Below, piece after piece: positions 1 to 7,843 of a stretch of DNA of 9,948 nt. Both the position numbers and the translations under genes were made by a program. Numbering within the stretch: the stretch's first letter is position 1; each line of letters begins with the position of its first letter. The stretch is from JAAYYY01 sp032260445 (GTDB lineage: Bacteria > Chloroflexota > Anaerolineae > Promineifilales > Promineifilaceae), in contig JAVVFG010000130.1 in the NCBI GenBank assembly GCA_032260445.1, positions 1-9,948 of the forward strand, in the 5' to 3' direction. Under the pieces are notes generated by a model. That model made no database searches. It saw nothing but the letters and a program-made list of their open reading frames with translations, and was not told the DNA's origin.

Positions 1-1
1 G

Positions 2-1138
2 CCGCCGCCCGGCGCTATGGTCGAGTTTCGCGGGCTATGGGTGACGCGCTTTAATTGGATGGGGGGCGATCTACCTGCTACTCCGGATTCTATCGACATA
101 ATGGTTAATACCGCCGCAGATGCGGGATTTAACGCCCTCCTATTCCAGGTCCGTGGCACGGCCGATGCTTATTACGCGTCATCGGTAGAACCATGGGCAG
201 CCAGGTTAACCGGCGAGTTAGGTCGACCTCCGTATCCCTATTGGGACCCGCTCGAGCGCATTATCGCGCGTGCTCATGAACGGGGAATGCAAGTACATGC
301 CTACATCAACGTCTATACAGTGTGGACTCCTACAGGAACTCCCTCCTATACAAGCCCGCTACATCTGTGGCATCTATTGGCACAAGAACATGGATTGGAT
401 GGTGGGCTGAACAGCGGGCTCCAGTGGGATCGTACTGAACAAATCGTACGTAACGAGTACCAATGGGCAACGCCGGCATCAGTCTTCCTGGATAACCACC
501 TTATGGAAGTCACCCGTGATCTCGTTCAGAACTACGATCTTGACGGCATTCATCTCGATCGGGTTCGCTATGCCGGGCCAAATGCCTCCTGTGATCCGGT
601 GAGTTTTGAGCGGAGTGGTGTTGAGTGTTTCGCAACTAGTACATACGGAAACTGGCAGCGTGCTCAGGTCAATGGCACCGTCCAAAAGTTCTACGAATCT
701 CTATTTGATGATACTGGCTGGGCGTATGGTCGAAGGATTATGCTTTCGGCAGCGGTATTTCCCCTCTACGAAAGCGGGCGAATCAACTACTACCAGGACT
801 CGAAAGCATGGATCCAGAGTGGGTACATCGATGCGTTAGTCCCCATGATCTACAGTAGTAGCTCGGCGTTTGATGCAACCGTAGAGAGCTGGCGTCAGGT
901 AGCACAAGACTTCTATGATGACCGCGCCGGCCGCTTTGTCTTTCCGGGTCTGGGTAGCAACCACTACGGTAGCTTTGCAGAGATCGCTGGCCGCATCGAG
1001 GCGTCCCGCTCCCTGGGCACAGGGGGGCACGCCATCTTCTCGTACGGCGGGCTGGCCAGTCGGGGTTATTTTGACGATCTGCGCTATGGACCTTATGCTG
1101 TACCGGCGGTGCCACCAACGATCACCTGGCACGAGTAG
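2..1138 (+). CDS. GHL10-type glycoside hydrolase-like protein, 5' partial
   Basis: Predicted glycosidase of the GHL10 (formerly DUF187) TIM-barrel type. The E. coli member DigH cleaves peptidoglycan glycan strands; the substrate here is unknown. Numbering from the ATG at 17, the protein opens almost directly on the family's first strand (VEFRGLWVTRFNW, residues 2-14). A QVRGTADAYY segment follows near residue 44, then LDGIHLDRVRY with D176 and D181 as candidate active-site acids, MLSAAVFP at 242-249, and DALVPMIYS at 272-280. It ends with the barrel-closing GGHAIFSYGG. The frame is open upstream to the window edge and reads PPPGA before Met17, which looks like a linker. The real start, and any signal peptide, therefore probably lie outside the window, and ATG17 is likely internal. 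It is followed after 46 bases by the Wzt ATPase gene, suggesting a role in trimming or releasing the exported glycan (inference). The family call is fairly sure; the function is not. Confidence 0.85.
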   Translation, partial: PPPGAMVEFRGLWVTRFNWMGGDLPATPDSIDIMVNTAADAGFNALLFQVRGTADAYYASSVEPWAARLTGELGRPPYPYWDPLERIIARAHERGMQVHAYINVYTVWTPTGTPSYTSPLHLWHLLAQEHGLDGGLNSGLQWDRTEQIVRNEYQWATPASVFLDNHLMEVTRDLVQNYDLDGIHLDRVRYAGPNASCDPVSFERSGVECFATSTYGNWQRAQVNGTVQKFYESLFDDTGWAYGRRIMLSAAVFPLYESGRINYYQDSKAWIQSGYIDALVPMIYSSSSAFDATVESWRQVAQDFYDDRAGRFVFPGLGSNHYGSFAEIAGRIEASRSLGTGGHAIFSYGGLASRGYFDDLRYGPYAVPAVPPTITWHE

Positions 1139-1173
1139 CTAGATGATGGCACCAAGACTGTGATGAGCGCGAG

Positions 1174-1187
1174 ACGAGTGACGAGTG
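1174..1187 (+). repeat. 7-bp tandem repeat at the wzt start
   Basis: Two perfect copies of ACGAGTG lie back to back, and the GTG start candidate of the ATPase gene is the end of the second copy. An in-frame TGA at 1179-1181 lies within the repeat, so translation cannot start further upstream. The repeat carries no convincing Shine-Dalgarno sequence. It may be chance. Confidence 0.5.
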
Positions 1188-2483
1188 ACAATGATACCTG
1201 ATCAACCGGCACCCGAACCAGTCGTCCGGCTGCAGAACGTGCGGAAGGCGTTCCGACTGAAGGAAAACCAGCCAAGCACGCTACTGGAACAGGTTATCCA
1301 GCTGGCGAAGCCGCGACGCGGCAAGCATCACGGCCACCGGAACTTGCAGGCGATCGGCGGGCTGAACCTGGACATCATGCCTGGCGAAACGCTGGGTATC
1401 CTCGGGCGCAACGGGAGCGGCAAGAGCACGCTACTGAAGTTGATCTCGCGCATCCTCCGGCCGGACGAGGGGCGGATCGAGGTGCGCGGGCGGGTCAGCG
1501 CGCTGCTGGAGCTGGGCGTCGGCTTCCACCCCGACCTCACGGGCCGGGAGAACGTCTACCTGAATGCCGCACTCCTCGGCTTAAGCCATGAGGAGATCGA
1601 AACCCATTTCGACTCTGTCGTCGCCTTCTCTGAGCTGGGCGAGTTCATCGATGTGCCGGTGAAGTACTACTCGTCGGGCATGTACATGCGCCTCGGCTTC
1701 AGCGTGGCCAGCCACGTCGATCCCGATATCCTCATCGTGGACGAGATCCTGGCCGTCGGCGACCAGACCTTCCAGGAGAAGTGCATCCAGCACATCCACA
1801 AATTGAAGCACAGCGGCGTCACCATCATCCTCGTCAGCCACAACGTAGATATGATCCGCCGCCTCTGCTCGCGCGCGGTGTGGATGGAGGATGGGGAGAT
1901 GAAGGCGGAAGGGGAGACACAGGAGGTTGTTCAGCGCTATCTTGAGCATATGTTCGCAATGAATCTCGCCGGGGGCCGTATTCGCCAAAAGGAAGGTTTT
2001 GAACGTTGGGGAACGGGTGAGATCGAGATCACGCAGGTCCGTCTTCTCAACCAGCGGGGCGAAGAGCAAAGCCGTTTTCGCACCGGCGATCCGATGACTA
2101 TTGAAATGAACTACGAGGCTTATCAGCCAGTTGAAGAGCCCGAGTTTGGCATTGCCATTTTCCGGCAGGATGGCACGCATATTAATGGCCCCAACAGCCG
2201 GCTTGCCGGCCTAGAAGTTGGCACAGTAACCGGTCAGGGCCTCGTGCGCTACGAGGTCGAACATCTGCCGCTGTTACCCGCCAGATATGAGATCACGGTC
2301 GCCATCCATGATAGCTTCCGTTCGCACGCCTACGATTCGCACAAGAGGGCCTATACGTTTGACGTGGTCGCCGGCGGCACTGAGGAGATCCACGGACTGG
2401 TGGCGATGCCGGCAACTTGGCAGTGGCTTGCCGGACCAGATGAGCAGCCGCGGCTGCCGACCTCCCAGTATCAAGTACCGTAG
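1185..2483 (+). CDS. wzt: Polysaccharide ABC exporter ATPase, Wzt type, with C-terminal Wzt_C domain
   Basis: ATPase subunit of an ABC-2 exporter for lipid-linked O-antigen-like polysaccharide, acting at the cytoplasmic face of the inner membrane with the Wzm permease encoded at 7879. Numbering from the GTG at 1185: Walker A GRNGSGKST at 74-82, the Wzt/TagH-type block ELGVGFHPDLTGREN near 109-123, signature YSSGMYMRL at 162-170, Walker B ILIVDE at 182-187, D-loop region at 190-193, and H-loop His219. After a linker, a RWGTGE motif at 274-279 opens a beta-rich Wzt_C domain running to about 420. In E. coli O8/O9a this domain binds the modified non-reducing end of the chain. The total of 432 residues fits long Wzt proteins. 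The start is GTG1185 or ATG1191; a TGA at 1179 excludes anything earlier. Hand counts show the ATPase half richer in GC than the binding-domain half. Wzm is not adjacent, which is unusual. Confidence 0.95.
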   Translation: MTMIPDQPAPEPVVRLQNVRKAFRLKENQPSTLLEQVIQLAKPRRGKHHGHRNLQAIGGLNLDIMPGETLGILGRNGSGKSTLLKLISRILRPDEGRIEVRGRVSALLELGVGFHPDLTGRENVYLNAALLGLSHEEIETHFDSVVAFSELGEFIDVPVKYYSSGMYMRLGFSVASHVDPDILIVDEILAVGDQTFQEKCIQHIHKLKHSGVTIILVSHNVDMIRRLCSRAVWMEDGEMKAEGETQEVVQRYLEHMFAMNLAGGRIRQKEGFERWGTGEIEITQVRLLNQRGEEQSRFRTGDPMTIEMNYEAYQPVEEPEFGIAIFRQDGTHINGPNSRLAGLEVGTVTGQGLVRYEVEHLPLLPARYEITVAIHDSFRSHAYDSHKRAYTFDVVAGGTEEIHGLVAMPATWQWLAGPDEQPRLPTSQYQVP

Positions 2484-2486
2484 GGA
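2482..2486 (+). promoter_or_regulatory. Possible ribosome binding site for the GT4 gene
   Basis: AGGGA overlaps the stop codon of the ATPase gene and lies 15 bases before ATG2502. The spacing is longer than ideal. It is the only recognisable Shine-Dalgarno-like match at any of the gene starts in this window. Confidence 0.4.
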
Positions 2487-2501
2487 AGTCCTGACTGCTT
2501 C

Positions 2502-3929
2502 ATGATGAGTTCGACTCGACGCGATGGTGCTGGGCGCAGGCGAGTACTACTGGTGAGCCACGACGTGCTTGGTGGCAAGATGGCCGGACCCGGCATCCGA
2601 AACTTCCACCTCAGCCGGGTTCTCGCACAGCACGTTAGCTTGACGCTGGCGATCTTACCGCAGGACACCACTTCCCGGGCGGAACTGCAGGCAAAACTAC
2701 CGGACGCCGCCATCATCGAATACACACGCGGCGACTGGGAGTCGATCCGGGAAGCAGCCGAATGGGCGGAAGTGATTATCATCTCACCCGATGGCGCCAA
2801 TGATTTCCCCGAACTGGTGGAAATGGCTGTCGCCCTGGTTATCGATGGCTATGATCCATTGCTCGTTGAGTGGCTGGCAATGCTCCCTGATGGTGACGCG
2901 TGCCAGCACGATAGGGCATGGGCCTACCGCATGGAGACTCTACTTCCCCAGTATTTGGCTGGCGATTACTATATTTGTGCTTCCGAGCGCCAGCGCTACT
3001 GGTGGCTGGGAAAGTTAGAGGTAGCTGGCCGGCTCAACGCCCACACCTTCATGCGGGATCCCTCTTTACGGAACCTGATAGACCTCGTCCCGTACGGTCT
3101 ACCAGAGACGCCGCCGCGGCAGACGCAGCCGGTGGTAAGAGGCGTTTGGCCAGGTATCGAGGCCGAAGACAGGCTGCTACTCTGGGGAGGGGGGTTGTGG
3201 TCCTGGCTCGATCCGCTAACTGCCGTCAAGGCTGTCGCCCAGATCCACACCACCCACCCCGACGTCAAGCTGATCTTTCCCGGCACTGTGCATCCCAACA
3301 TCCGGATGCAGAACGTTACCGTCCGAACGGACGAAGTGTACACCTGGGTTAAGGAGAACGGTCTCTTGGATAAGGCTGTCTTCTTTGGCGACTGGATACC
3401 CTACGGCGTCTGGCCGGACGTGCTTCTCGAAAGCGACCTCGCCCTCAGCCTGCACCACGATACGGTAGAAACCCAGCTCGCGTATCGTAGTCGCGTGCTC
3501 GAATACATATGGGCCGGCCTTCCCGTCATTGCCACGAAGGGTGACGCGACCAGTGAACTGATCAGCGAGTACAATGTGGGCAGGGTAGTAGACTATGGTG
3601 ACGTTGCCGCTGTCAGCCAGGCCATTATTGAGATCCTTGACGGCTCAGATAGCGGTGATGAAGCTTCGTTTGCGTCCGCGCGCCGCACCCTGACTTGGGA
3701 AAACGCGACCCGTCCGTTGGTCGAGTTTTGCCTAAATCCACGACGGGCAGCTGACCGGCCGCCACACCTGTCCACGCCGCGCGGTGTCACGTATTATCAG
3801 GGAGCCCTGGATAAACATGAGGCAGAGATTGCCCGGCTGAAGCAGTTGGTCGCTGCCTACGAGCGCGGTAAGTTCATCCGCTTGATGCGTGCCGTTCACC
3901 GTTGGCGAAATCGGCTTGCACAAAGATGA
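2502..3929 (+). CDS. Glycosyltransferase, GT4/GT-B fold, with helical C-terminal tail
   Basis: Probable cytoplasmic retaining glycosyltransferase transferring a sugar from a nucleotide donor to the growing lipid-linked glycan; the sugar is not predictable. The 475-residue protein begins VLLVSHDVLGG then KMAGPGIR (residues 26-33), a signature I associate with GT4-like enzymes of surface-glycan loci. The C-terminal Rossmann half starts at LLLWGGGLWSWLDP (G229-G231, D237). It contains FPGTVHPN and the donor-site region RVLEYIWAGLPVIATKGD with E334 and downstream E352, matching the usual E-x(n)-E neighbourhood loosely. The last 40 residues (from about 436) are charged and helical (DKHEAEIARLKQL), ending in a basic stretch that could be coiled-coil or membrane-associating. 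It starts 18 bases after wzt and its stop overlaps the next gene's start as ATGA, indicating translational coupling. No transmembrane segment is evident. ATG2505 is an equally possible start. Confidence 0.86.
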   Translation: MMSSTRRDGAGRRRVLLVSHDVLGGKMAGPGIRNFHLSRVLAQHVSLTLAILPQDTTSRAELQAKLPDAAIIEYTRGDWESIREAAEWAEVIIISPDGANDFPELVEMAVALVIDGYDPLLVEWLAMLPDGDACQHDRAWAYRMETLLPQYLAGDYYICASERQRYWWLGKLEVAGRLNAHTFMRDPSLRNLIDLVPYGLPETPPRQTQPVVRGVWPGIEAEDRLLLWGGGLWSWLDPLTAVKAVAQIHTTHPDVKLIFPGTVHPNIRMQNVTVRTDEVYTWVKENGLLDKAVFFGDWIPYGVWPDVLLESDLALSLHHDTVETQLAYRSRVLEYIWAGLPVIATKGDATSELISEYNVGRVVDYGDVAAVSQAIIEILDGSDSGDEASFASARRTLTWENATRPLVEFCLNPRRAADRPPHLSTPRGVTYYQGALDKHEAEIARLKQLVAAYERGKFIRLMRAVHRWRNRLAQR

Positions 3930-5914
3930 GTGCCCGTCCATCCCGCTCGTGGAAGGCGCTGGTCCGATTCCTACGCACTAATTACAGATCCTTTTCTTTT
4001 TGGCTTATTCTCTCGGGATACCTTCTCCGCCTCCTGATAATGCCCGTCACAGGGCAGCATGATGTGATGTTCATGCCGTGGATGACTCAATTCATCAACC
4101 ACGGCCACCTCAACCTGTATGCCTTTCTTTACGACCAGTATGGCGAAGTTGTCATGCATCGCCCTGGCGTGTGGGCACCATACCCGTATGGCTTTTACGG
4201 TCTTACTGCTGCCTGGCTGGCGTTTCTCCAGAACTTGTCCTTAATTGATCTGTCAGGCTGGAACTCGCCCTGGCAGGTAGCGCATCCTGCCGCTGCAGTC
4301 TTCCTGTTCAAGACTGCCTATCTTCCTTTTGACTTAGCCATTGCCTATGTTCTGCATAGTGTCTCTGGACGAAAGGGATTAGCGCTATGGGCGTGGTCGC
4401 CAGCGGCTGTTTACACGCCGTTTATGATGGGGCAGAATGACATCTATGCCACAGCATTTGCGGTCATGGGGACTTTTGCTGCTGCCAAGTCAATGGGAGC
4501 CAGCCGATCAGATTACGAGCGAGACAGACGCATTCGGCCTGCTGATCGTTGGCGCGCAGTGGCTAGCATCTTCTTGGGTATTGGAGCAACCTTTAAGACG
4601 TATCCATTGTTACTGCTCCTTCCAACCGTGCTCGTCATGGAGGCGAATTGGTGGAAGAGAGTAATCTACTTGTTGTTGGGCTCTTCTGTGTTTCTTGTAG
4701 CCGCGCTGCCGTTCCTCTCGACACCTACATTTGTGGACGGCGTCTTGTTCAATCGCGAGGGCATACGGATTTTCAATGAGGTCGAGCTTTCTGGCCGCAG
4801 TGTGTCGCCATTCGTTTCCACGTACGTTCTCATCAACATAGGCGTCCTCATGCTAGCGAGAAGGGAGTCAAGTCAGATCTGGCTTGCCACCATTGTCACG
4901 CTCACCTCATTGTTCTTCTGGGTGTCTACACCGTTCTACTGGCTGATATGGATTACGCCATTTCTCATTGCGGCAACTCGGTGGCAGCCGAAGCTGGGAT
5001 TAGCGTGGTTCGTACTTCAAGTCGCGTTTGCGCTACAAATCCTGACTGAACATCGAGAATTAGGAGCGGCTTTGCCTATCCACTTATCAGCGTGGTTCAA
5101 TATACCGAATCTGCCGACCTCACTCGCGATCGCGCATCCCAACCAATTCCAAGCCGTAGTAGCTACCTTGCTTCCGTTCATCAACGCTCTCTTGGTAGCC
5201 TCGTTTGTGTTAGCACTTTGGCATGCATCACGAGCCATGCTTGAATACAGGACTCGAAATGCGGCAACACAGAAGTTGGTTAGACTCAGTTGGTTGCCGA
5301 CTGCCATCATGTTCCTAGGCCTAGGTACGAACCTGTACATTGGAAGGAATTTGGTTGGCTACAACAACTGGTACGACTGGCAGCAGCTCACATTGAAGGG
5401 AGATGAGACGGCGACCCAACGGATAGAGGTCAAGGCGGGCCACATAACCGGGATGCGACTAAGACTCACGGAGGCCCCGCCATCGACCATTCTTACACTG
5501 TGCACCTATTCAGATAACGAAGCCATGCAAACGCCCTTGGCCTGCGTCTCCCAGCCCATTTCCCGATCCGTGGAGAACAGAGTTCTCTACTTTATGTTTA
5601 GTGAATCCTTGCCGTTGGCGAGTAGCGGGGAGCTGATCATCGAGCTGTCGGTGGAAGGCCCGGATGCAATGGTGAGATTACCGTATGCAGAAATCGAGTC
5701 TGATACCAATCGGGCGACGCTTTTCTTTGACGATCAACAACTGAGCGGCACTTTGGACGTCTCGCCATTGACCTCTTTCCAAGCTGGTGTCGCGCTCAAG
5801 GAGCTGATTGTTGAGAACATTCTGCAGGATGAGAGGCTGCTACTAATCTTTGCCGCCATCGCCCTCTCCACAATGTTGTTTCTCGCAAAACTGATAGATG
5901 ACACTTCAAGTTGA
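3926..5914 (+). CDS. Polytopic GT-C-like membrane glycosyltransferase with C-terminal extracytoplasmic domain
   Basis: Large integral membrane protein, about 662 residues, probably a GT-C enzyme using a polyprenyl-phosphate sugar on the outer face of the membrane. I chose ATG3926 because it makes a four-base ATGA overlap with the preceding stop; a TTG at 3902 would add eight unconvincing residues. The first membrane helix is about residues 23-40. It is followed by a loop carrying Asp46 (TGQHDVMFMPW), the position where GT-C enzymes keep their catalytic acid. Further features are a PYPYGFYG segment and GQND at 169-172, similar to the GQxD seen in PIG-M/DUF2029-like mannosyltransferases. Roughly ten more hydrophobic segments follow to about residue 470. 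Residues about 475-635 are non-hydrophobic and beta-rich, followed by a single final helix (LLLIFAAIALSTMLFLA). The exact family and sugar are unknown. The upstream GT4 and downstream membrane gene overlap it, so all three are probably co-translated. Confidence 0.65.
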   Translation: MSARPSRSWKALVRFLRTNYRSFSFWLILSGYLLRLLIMPVTGQHDVMFMPWMTQFINHGHLNLYAFLYDQYGEVVMHRPGVWAPYPYGFYGLTAAWLAFLQNLSLIDLSGWNSPWQVAHPAAAVFLFKTAYLPFDLAIAYVLHSVSGRKGLALWAWSPAAVYTPFMMGQNDIYATAFAVMGTFAAAKSMGASRSDYERDRRIRPADRWRAVASIFLGIGATFKTYPLLLLLPTVLVMEANWWKRVIYLLLGSSVFLVAALPFLSTPTFVDGVLFNREGIRIFNEVELSGRSVSPFVSTYVLINIGVLMLARRESSQIWLATIVTLTSLFFWVSTPFYWLIWITPFLIAATRWQPKLGLAWFVLQVAFALQILTEHRELGAALPIHLSAWFNIPNLPTSLAIAHPNQFQAVVATLLPFINALLVASFVLALWHASRAMLEYRTRNAATQKLVRLSWLPTAIMFLGLGTNLYIGRNLVGYNNWYDWQQLTLKGDETATQRIEVKAGHITGMRLRLTEAPPSTILTLCTYSDNEAMQTPLACVSQPISRSVENRVLYFMFSESLPLASSGELIIELSVEGPDAMVRLPYAEIESDTNRATLFFDDQQLSGTLDVSPLTSFQAGVALKELIVENILQDERLLLIFAAIALSTMLFLAKLIDDTSS

Positions 5915-7784
5915 AGTCCGCCTGTTTGTCACTCTGGTTGCTGTATTTGTATTGCCCGGCAGTGCCGCCCTGATTCTCAGCCAGACGTGGCGCCATTGGC
6001 CCGGATTGCAGCGCTTTATTGCCGCCGTTGGCCTGAGTATTGCCTTTTACCCCGTTCTGTACTACATCATGCGTTTTCTGTTGCCGCAGGCAGTCCTGAG
6101 TCCAGCGATTGTGGGTAGCTTGCTCCTGCTCTCAATCATAATAACTGTCTGGGGCGTCTGGCGATACCGAGCCTTTACGTTACGTTTGAGCCGCACTGAG
6201 TGGGCAGCTGTCGGCATCCTTGCCCTCACATTTGTCTCCCGCTTCTGGTTTGTCTACAACCATCCCTACCCGGCCTGGTCCGATTCTCTACACCACACGC
6301 TGTTGACCCAACTGGTCGCCGAGAACGGGCGCCTTCCCCACACGCTGGAACCTTACTTTCCCAACAACCTCAGCATGTATCACTTAGGGTTGTATGCCGT
6401 TTCCGGCACGGTTGCCATGTTGGCCGGGGTGCCAGCCCACAATGCTTTGCTGTGGACAGCCCAATTCCTTAACGCTCTTGCAGGAATCGGCATTTATCTG
6501 GTTCTCGACCGTTATGCCGGGCGGACAGGTGCTATCCTCGGCTTGGCGCTTGCCAGCCTGTTTAGCGCCCATCCGGCCCTGTGGGCCAACTGGGGCCGCT
6601 TTACACAGCTCTCTAGTCAGATCATCCTGCTAATTGCCTGGGTGTTCACAATAGAAGGTGTGACGCCGTCCAGATCGGTGGGTCGCGCGACGGCATGGCT
6701 GGTTTTCTTCAGCGCTCTGTTGACGGCCGCTGTGTTCTTATTCCACTTTCGAGTGGCGGTCTTCTACTTGCCGCTCCTGGCCGCTGGCCTGATCACTGCC
6801 CTGCGCGACGCCGAGAACAGGGCGCGGCGTCTTCAGGTTCTAGAACGTCTAGCAGCCGTCAGTGCCGCATCTTTGCTCATCGTCTTGCCCGCGCTGTGGG
6901 ACGCTGGCACCGCTTATCTGGCCGGTCGTTTGGGCAGCGGGCCTGCCTTGTCTGCGGAACAGGCGCGGCAGGCGCGGCAGAATTATTACTACTTTCCTTT
7001 GAGTACAATTCCATACTTGGCTGCACCGCTATGGTTGCTGGCTGTCGGCGGGCTAGGCGCATTGCTCGGGCTTGCCCGTCGTAACAGGCTCGTCATCAGC
7101 AGCCTCGTTTGGCTCGTGCTGTTGGTCGTTATCGGCAACCTCTACGTGCTCAACATACCCATTCTGAACGTCACCAACTTCGGCGCCATCCTGATCATGG
7201 TGTACCTACCTCTCGCACTGGTTACTGGGGCGGCTGTTGAAGAGCTGCTGGCCGTCCTGCCGTGGAATGCCCGTCTGTCGGCAAGACGAGCACTGCTGCT
7301 GCTGATTCTGTTTGCCGCGTTGCCGGCCGCCTACGCTCGGGCTAACAGCGTTGAGCAGTCCCGCCACTTCATTATGCCGTCGGATCTCGAGGCGATGGCA
7401 TGGATAGAAGAGAATGTACCTGGTGACGCGACCTTCGCCATCAACACCTATTTCTGGCTACCAAATTTCGCGCACGGTACCGATGCTGGGTATTGGATCC
7501 CTTATTTCACCGGCCGGCATATCGTTACCAGCAGCATGCTGACGGACGGCCTTACAACCGATTACAGGCGACTTGTCCTGAGCCAGTCACAGGCCTCCGA
7601 GAAGTTAGCGACGGACTTGACTGCATTGGACGATCTGGTCGACCTGGACGTCGACTATGTCTATATCGGCGCGAGAGGCGATTTCTCTGGCCCAGGGTTG
7701 AACCGCGATTTCCTCCTTCAGTCGGAGCAGGTGGAGCTCTTGTACCAAAGTGGGGCGTCGGCCGTTCTCCGCATCCACCCATAG
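5898..7784 (+). CDS. Polytopic GT-C-like membrane protein with STT3-like GYWI motif
   Basis: Second large membrane protein (628 residues, roughly 12 hydrophobic segments), overlapping the previous gene by 17 bases. It starts with a hydrophobic helix right after MTLQVEVRLF. Around residues 121-140 an external loop reads NHPYPAWSDSLHHTLLTQL, with Asp129 and His132-His133 where GT-C enzymes carry their first-loop acid and metal ligands. A conserved-looking NNLSMYHLGLYA segment follows. After the last helices (near residue 480) comes an extracytoplasmic tail, opening with SDLEAMAWIEENVPGDATF and containing DAGYWIPYFTGR (529-540). The latter recalls the WWDYG-YWI region of STT3/AglB oligosaccharyltransferases. 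It could be a lipid-sugar-dependent glycosyltransferase, a ligase-like enzyme, or a DUF6541-like protein; I cannot decide between these. ATG5898 has no Shine-Dalgarno sequence and probably depends on coupling to the upstream gene. Confidence 0.62.
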   Translation: MTLQVEVRLFVTLVAVFVLPGSAALILSQTWRHWPGLQRFIAAVGLSIAFYPVLYYIMRFLLPQAVLSPAIVGSLLLLSIIITVWGVWRYRAFTLRLSRTEWAAVGILALTFVSRFWFVYNHPYPAWSDSLHHTLLTQLVAENGRLPHTLEPYFPNNLSMYHLGLYAVSGTVAMLAGVPAHNALLWTAQFLNALAGIGIYLVLDRYAGRTGAILGLALASLFSAHPALWANWGRFTQLSSQIILLIAWVFTIEGVTPSRSVGRATAWLVFFSALLTAAVFLFHFRVAVFYLPLLAAGLITALRDAENRARRLQVLERLAAVSAASLLIVLPALWDAGTAYLAGRLGSGPALSAEQARQARQNYYYFPLSTIPYLAAPLWLLAVGGLGALLGLARRNRLVISSLVWLVLLVVIGNLYVLNIPILNVTNFGAILIMVYLPLALVTGAAVEELLAVLPWNARLSARRALLLLILFAALPAAYARANSVEQSRHFIMPSDLEAMAWIEENVPGDATFAINTYFWLPNFAHGTDAGYWIPYFTGRHIVTSSMLTDGLTTDYRRLVLSQSQASEKLATDLTALDDLVDLDVDYVYIGARGDFSGPGLNRDFLLQSEQVELLYQSGASAVLRIHP

Positions 7785-7790
7785 CAGCAG

Positions 7791-7811
7791 CCAGGTTCCT
7801 CGAAGACCTGG
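7791..7811 (+). other. Hairpin in spacer before wzm
   Basis: CCAGGT and ACCTGG form a perfect 6-bp stem with a 9-base loop, seven bases after the stop of the membrane protein gene. No U-tract follows, so this is not a standard intrinsic terminator. It could protect or process the mRNA 3' end. Confidence 0.4.
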
Positions 7812-7820
7812 GGCCTCAGT

Positions 7821-7835
7821 GGCCGCTCCACGGCC
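7821..7835 (+). other. Second hairpin in spacer before wzm
   Basis: GGCCG, loop CTCCA, CGGCC makes a perfect all-GC 5-bp stem. A third small hairpin follows at 7846-7855 (GGG, GAAA tetraloop, CCC). Neither is followed by a run of T. A weak attenuator or an mRNA stability element is possible. Confidence 0.4.
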
Positions 7836-7843
7836 GTACCGAT

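Noticed and set aside
1143..1163. Six-codon micro-ORF between the GHL10 and wzt genes
   Set aside because: ATGATG followed by a stop after four further codons; no ribosome-binding site and no sign of an attenuator around it.
1581..2180. 199-codon open frame on the minus strand opposite wzt
   Set aside because: It lies wholly inside a gene with clear Walker and signature motifs. Its translation shows no recognisable domain and is rich in His/Asp/Ala repeats typical of antisense readings of GC-biased codons.
3186..3194. G-rich tract with six consecutive Gs in the GT4 gene (similar G6 runs at 61-66 and 1022-1027 in the GHL10 gene)
   Set aside because: Considered as phase-variation slippage sites, but six Gs are short for that. 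In each case they encode glycines expected in the domain, and the reading frames are intact.
2918..3352. 144-codon + strand frame inside the GT4 gene
   Set aside because: It overlaps the conserved GT4 frame in another phase and reads as Arg/Pro/Ala-rich shadow sequence.
3902..3925. Earlier TTG start for the first membrane protein
   Set aside because: It adds only eight residues with no ribosome-binding site, while ATG3926 forms a classic ATGA overlap with the preceding stop.
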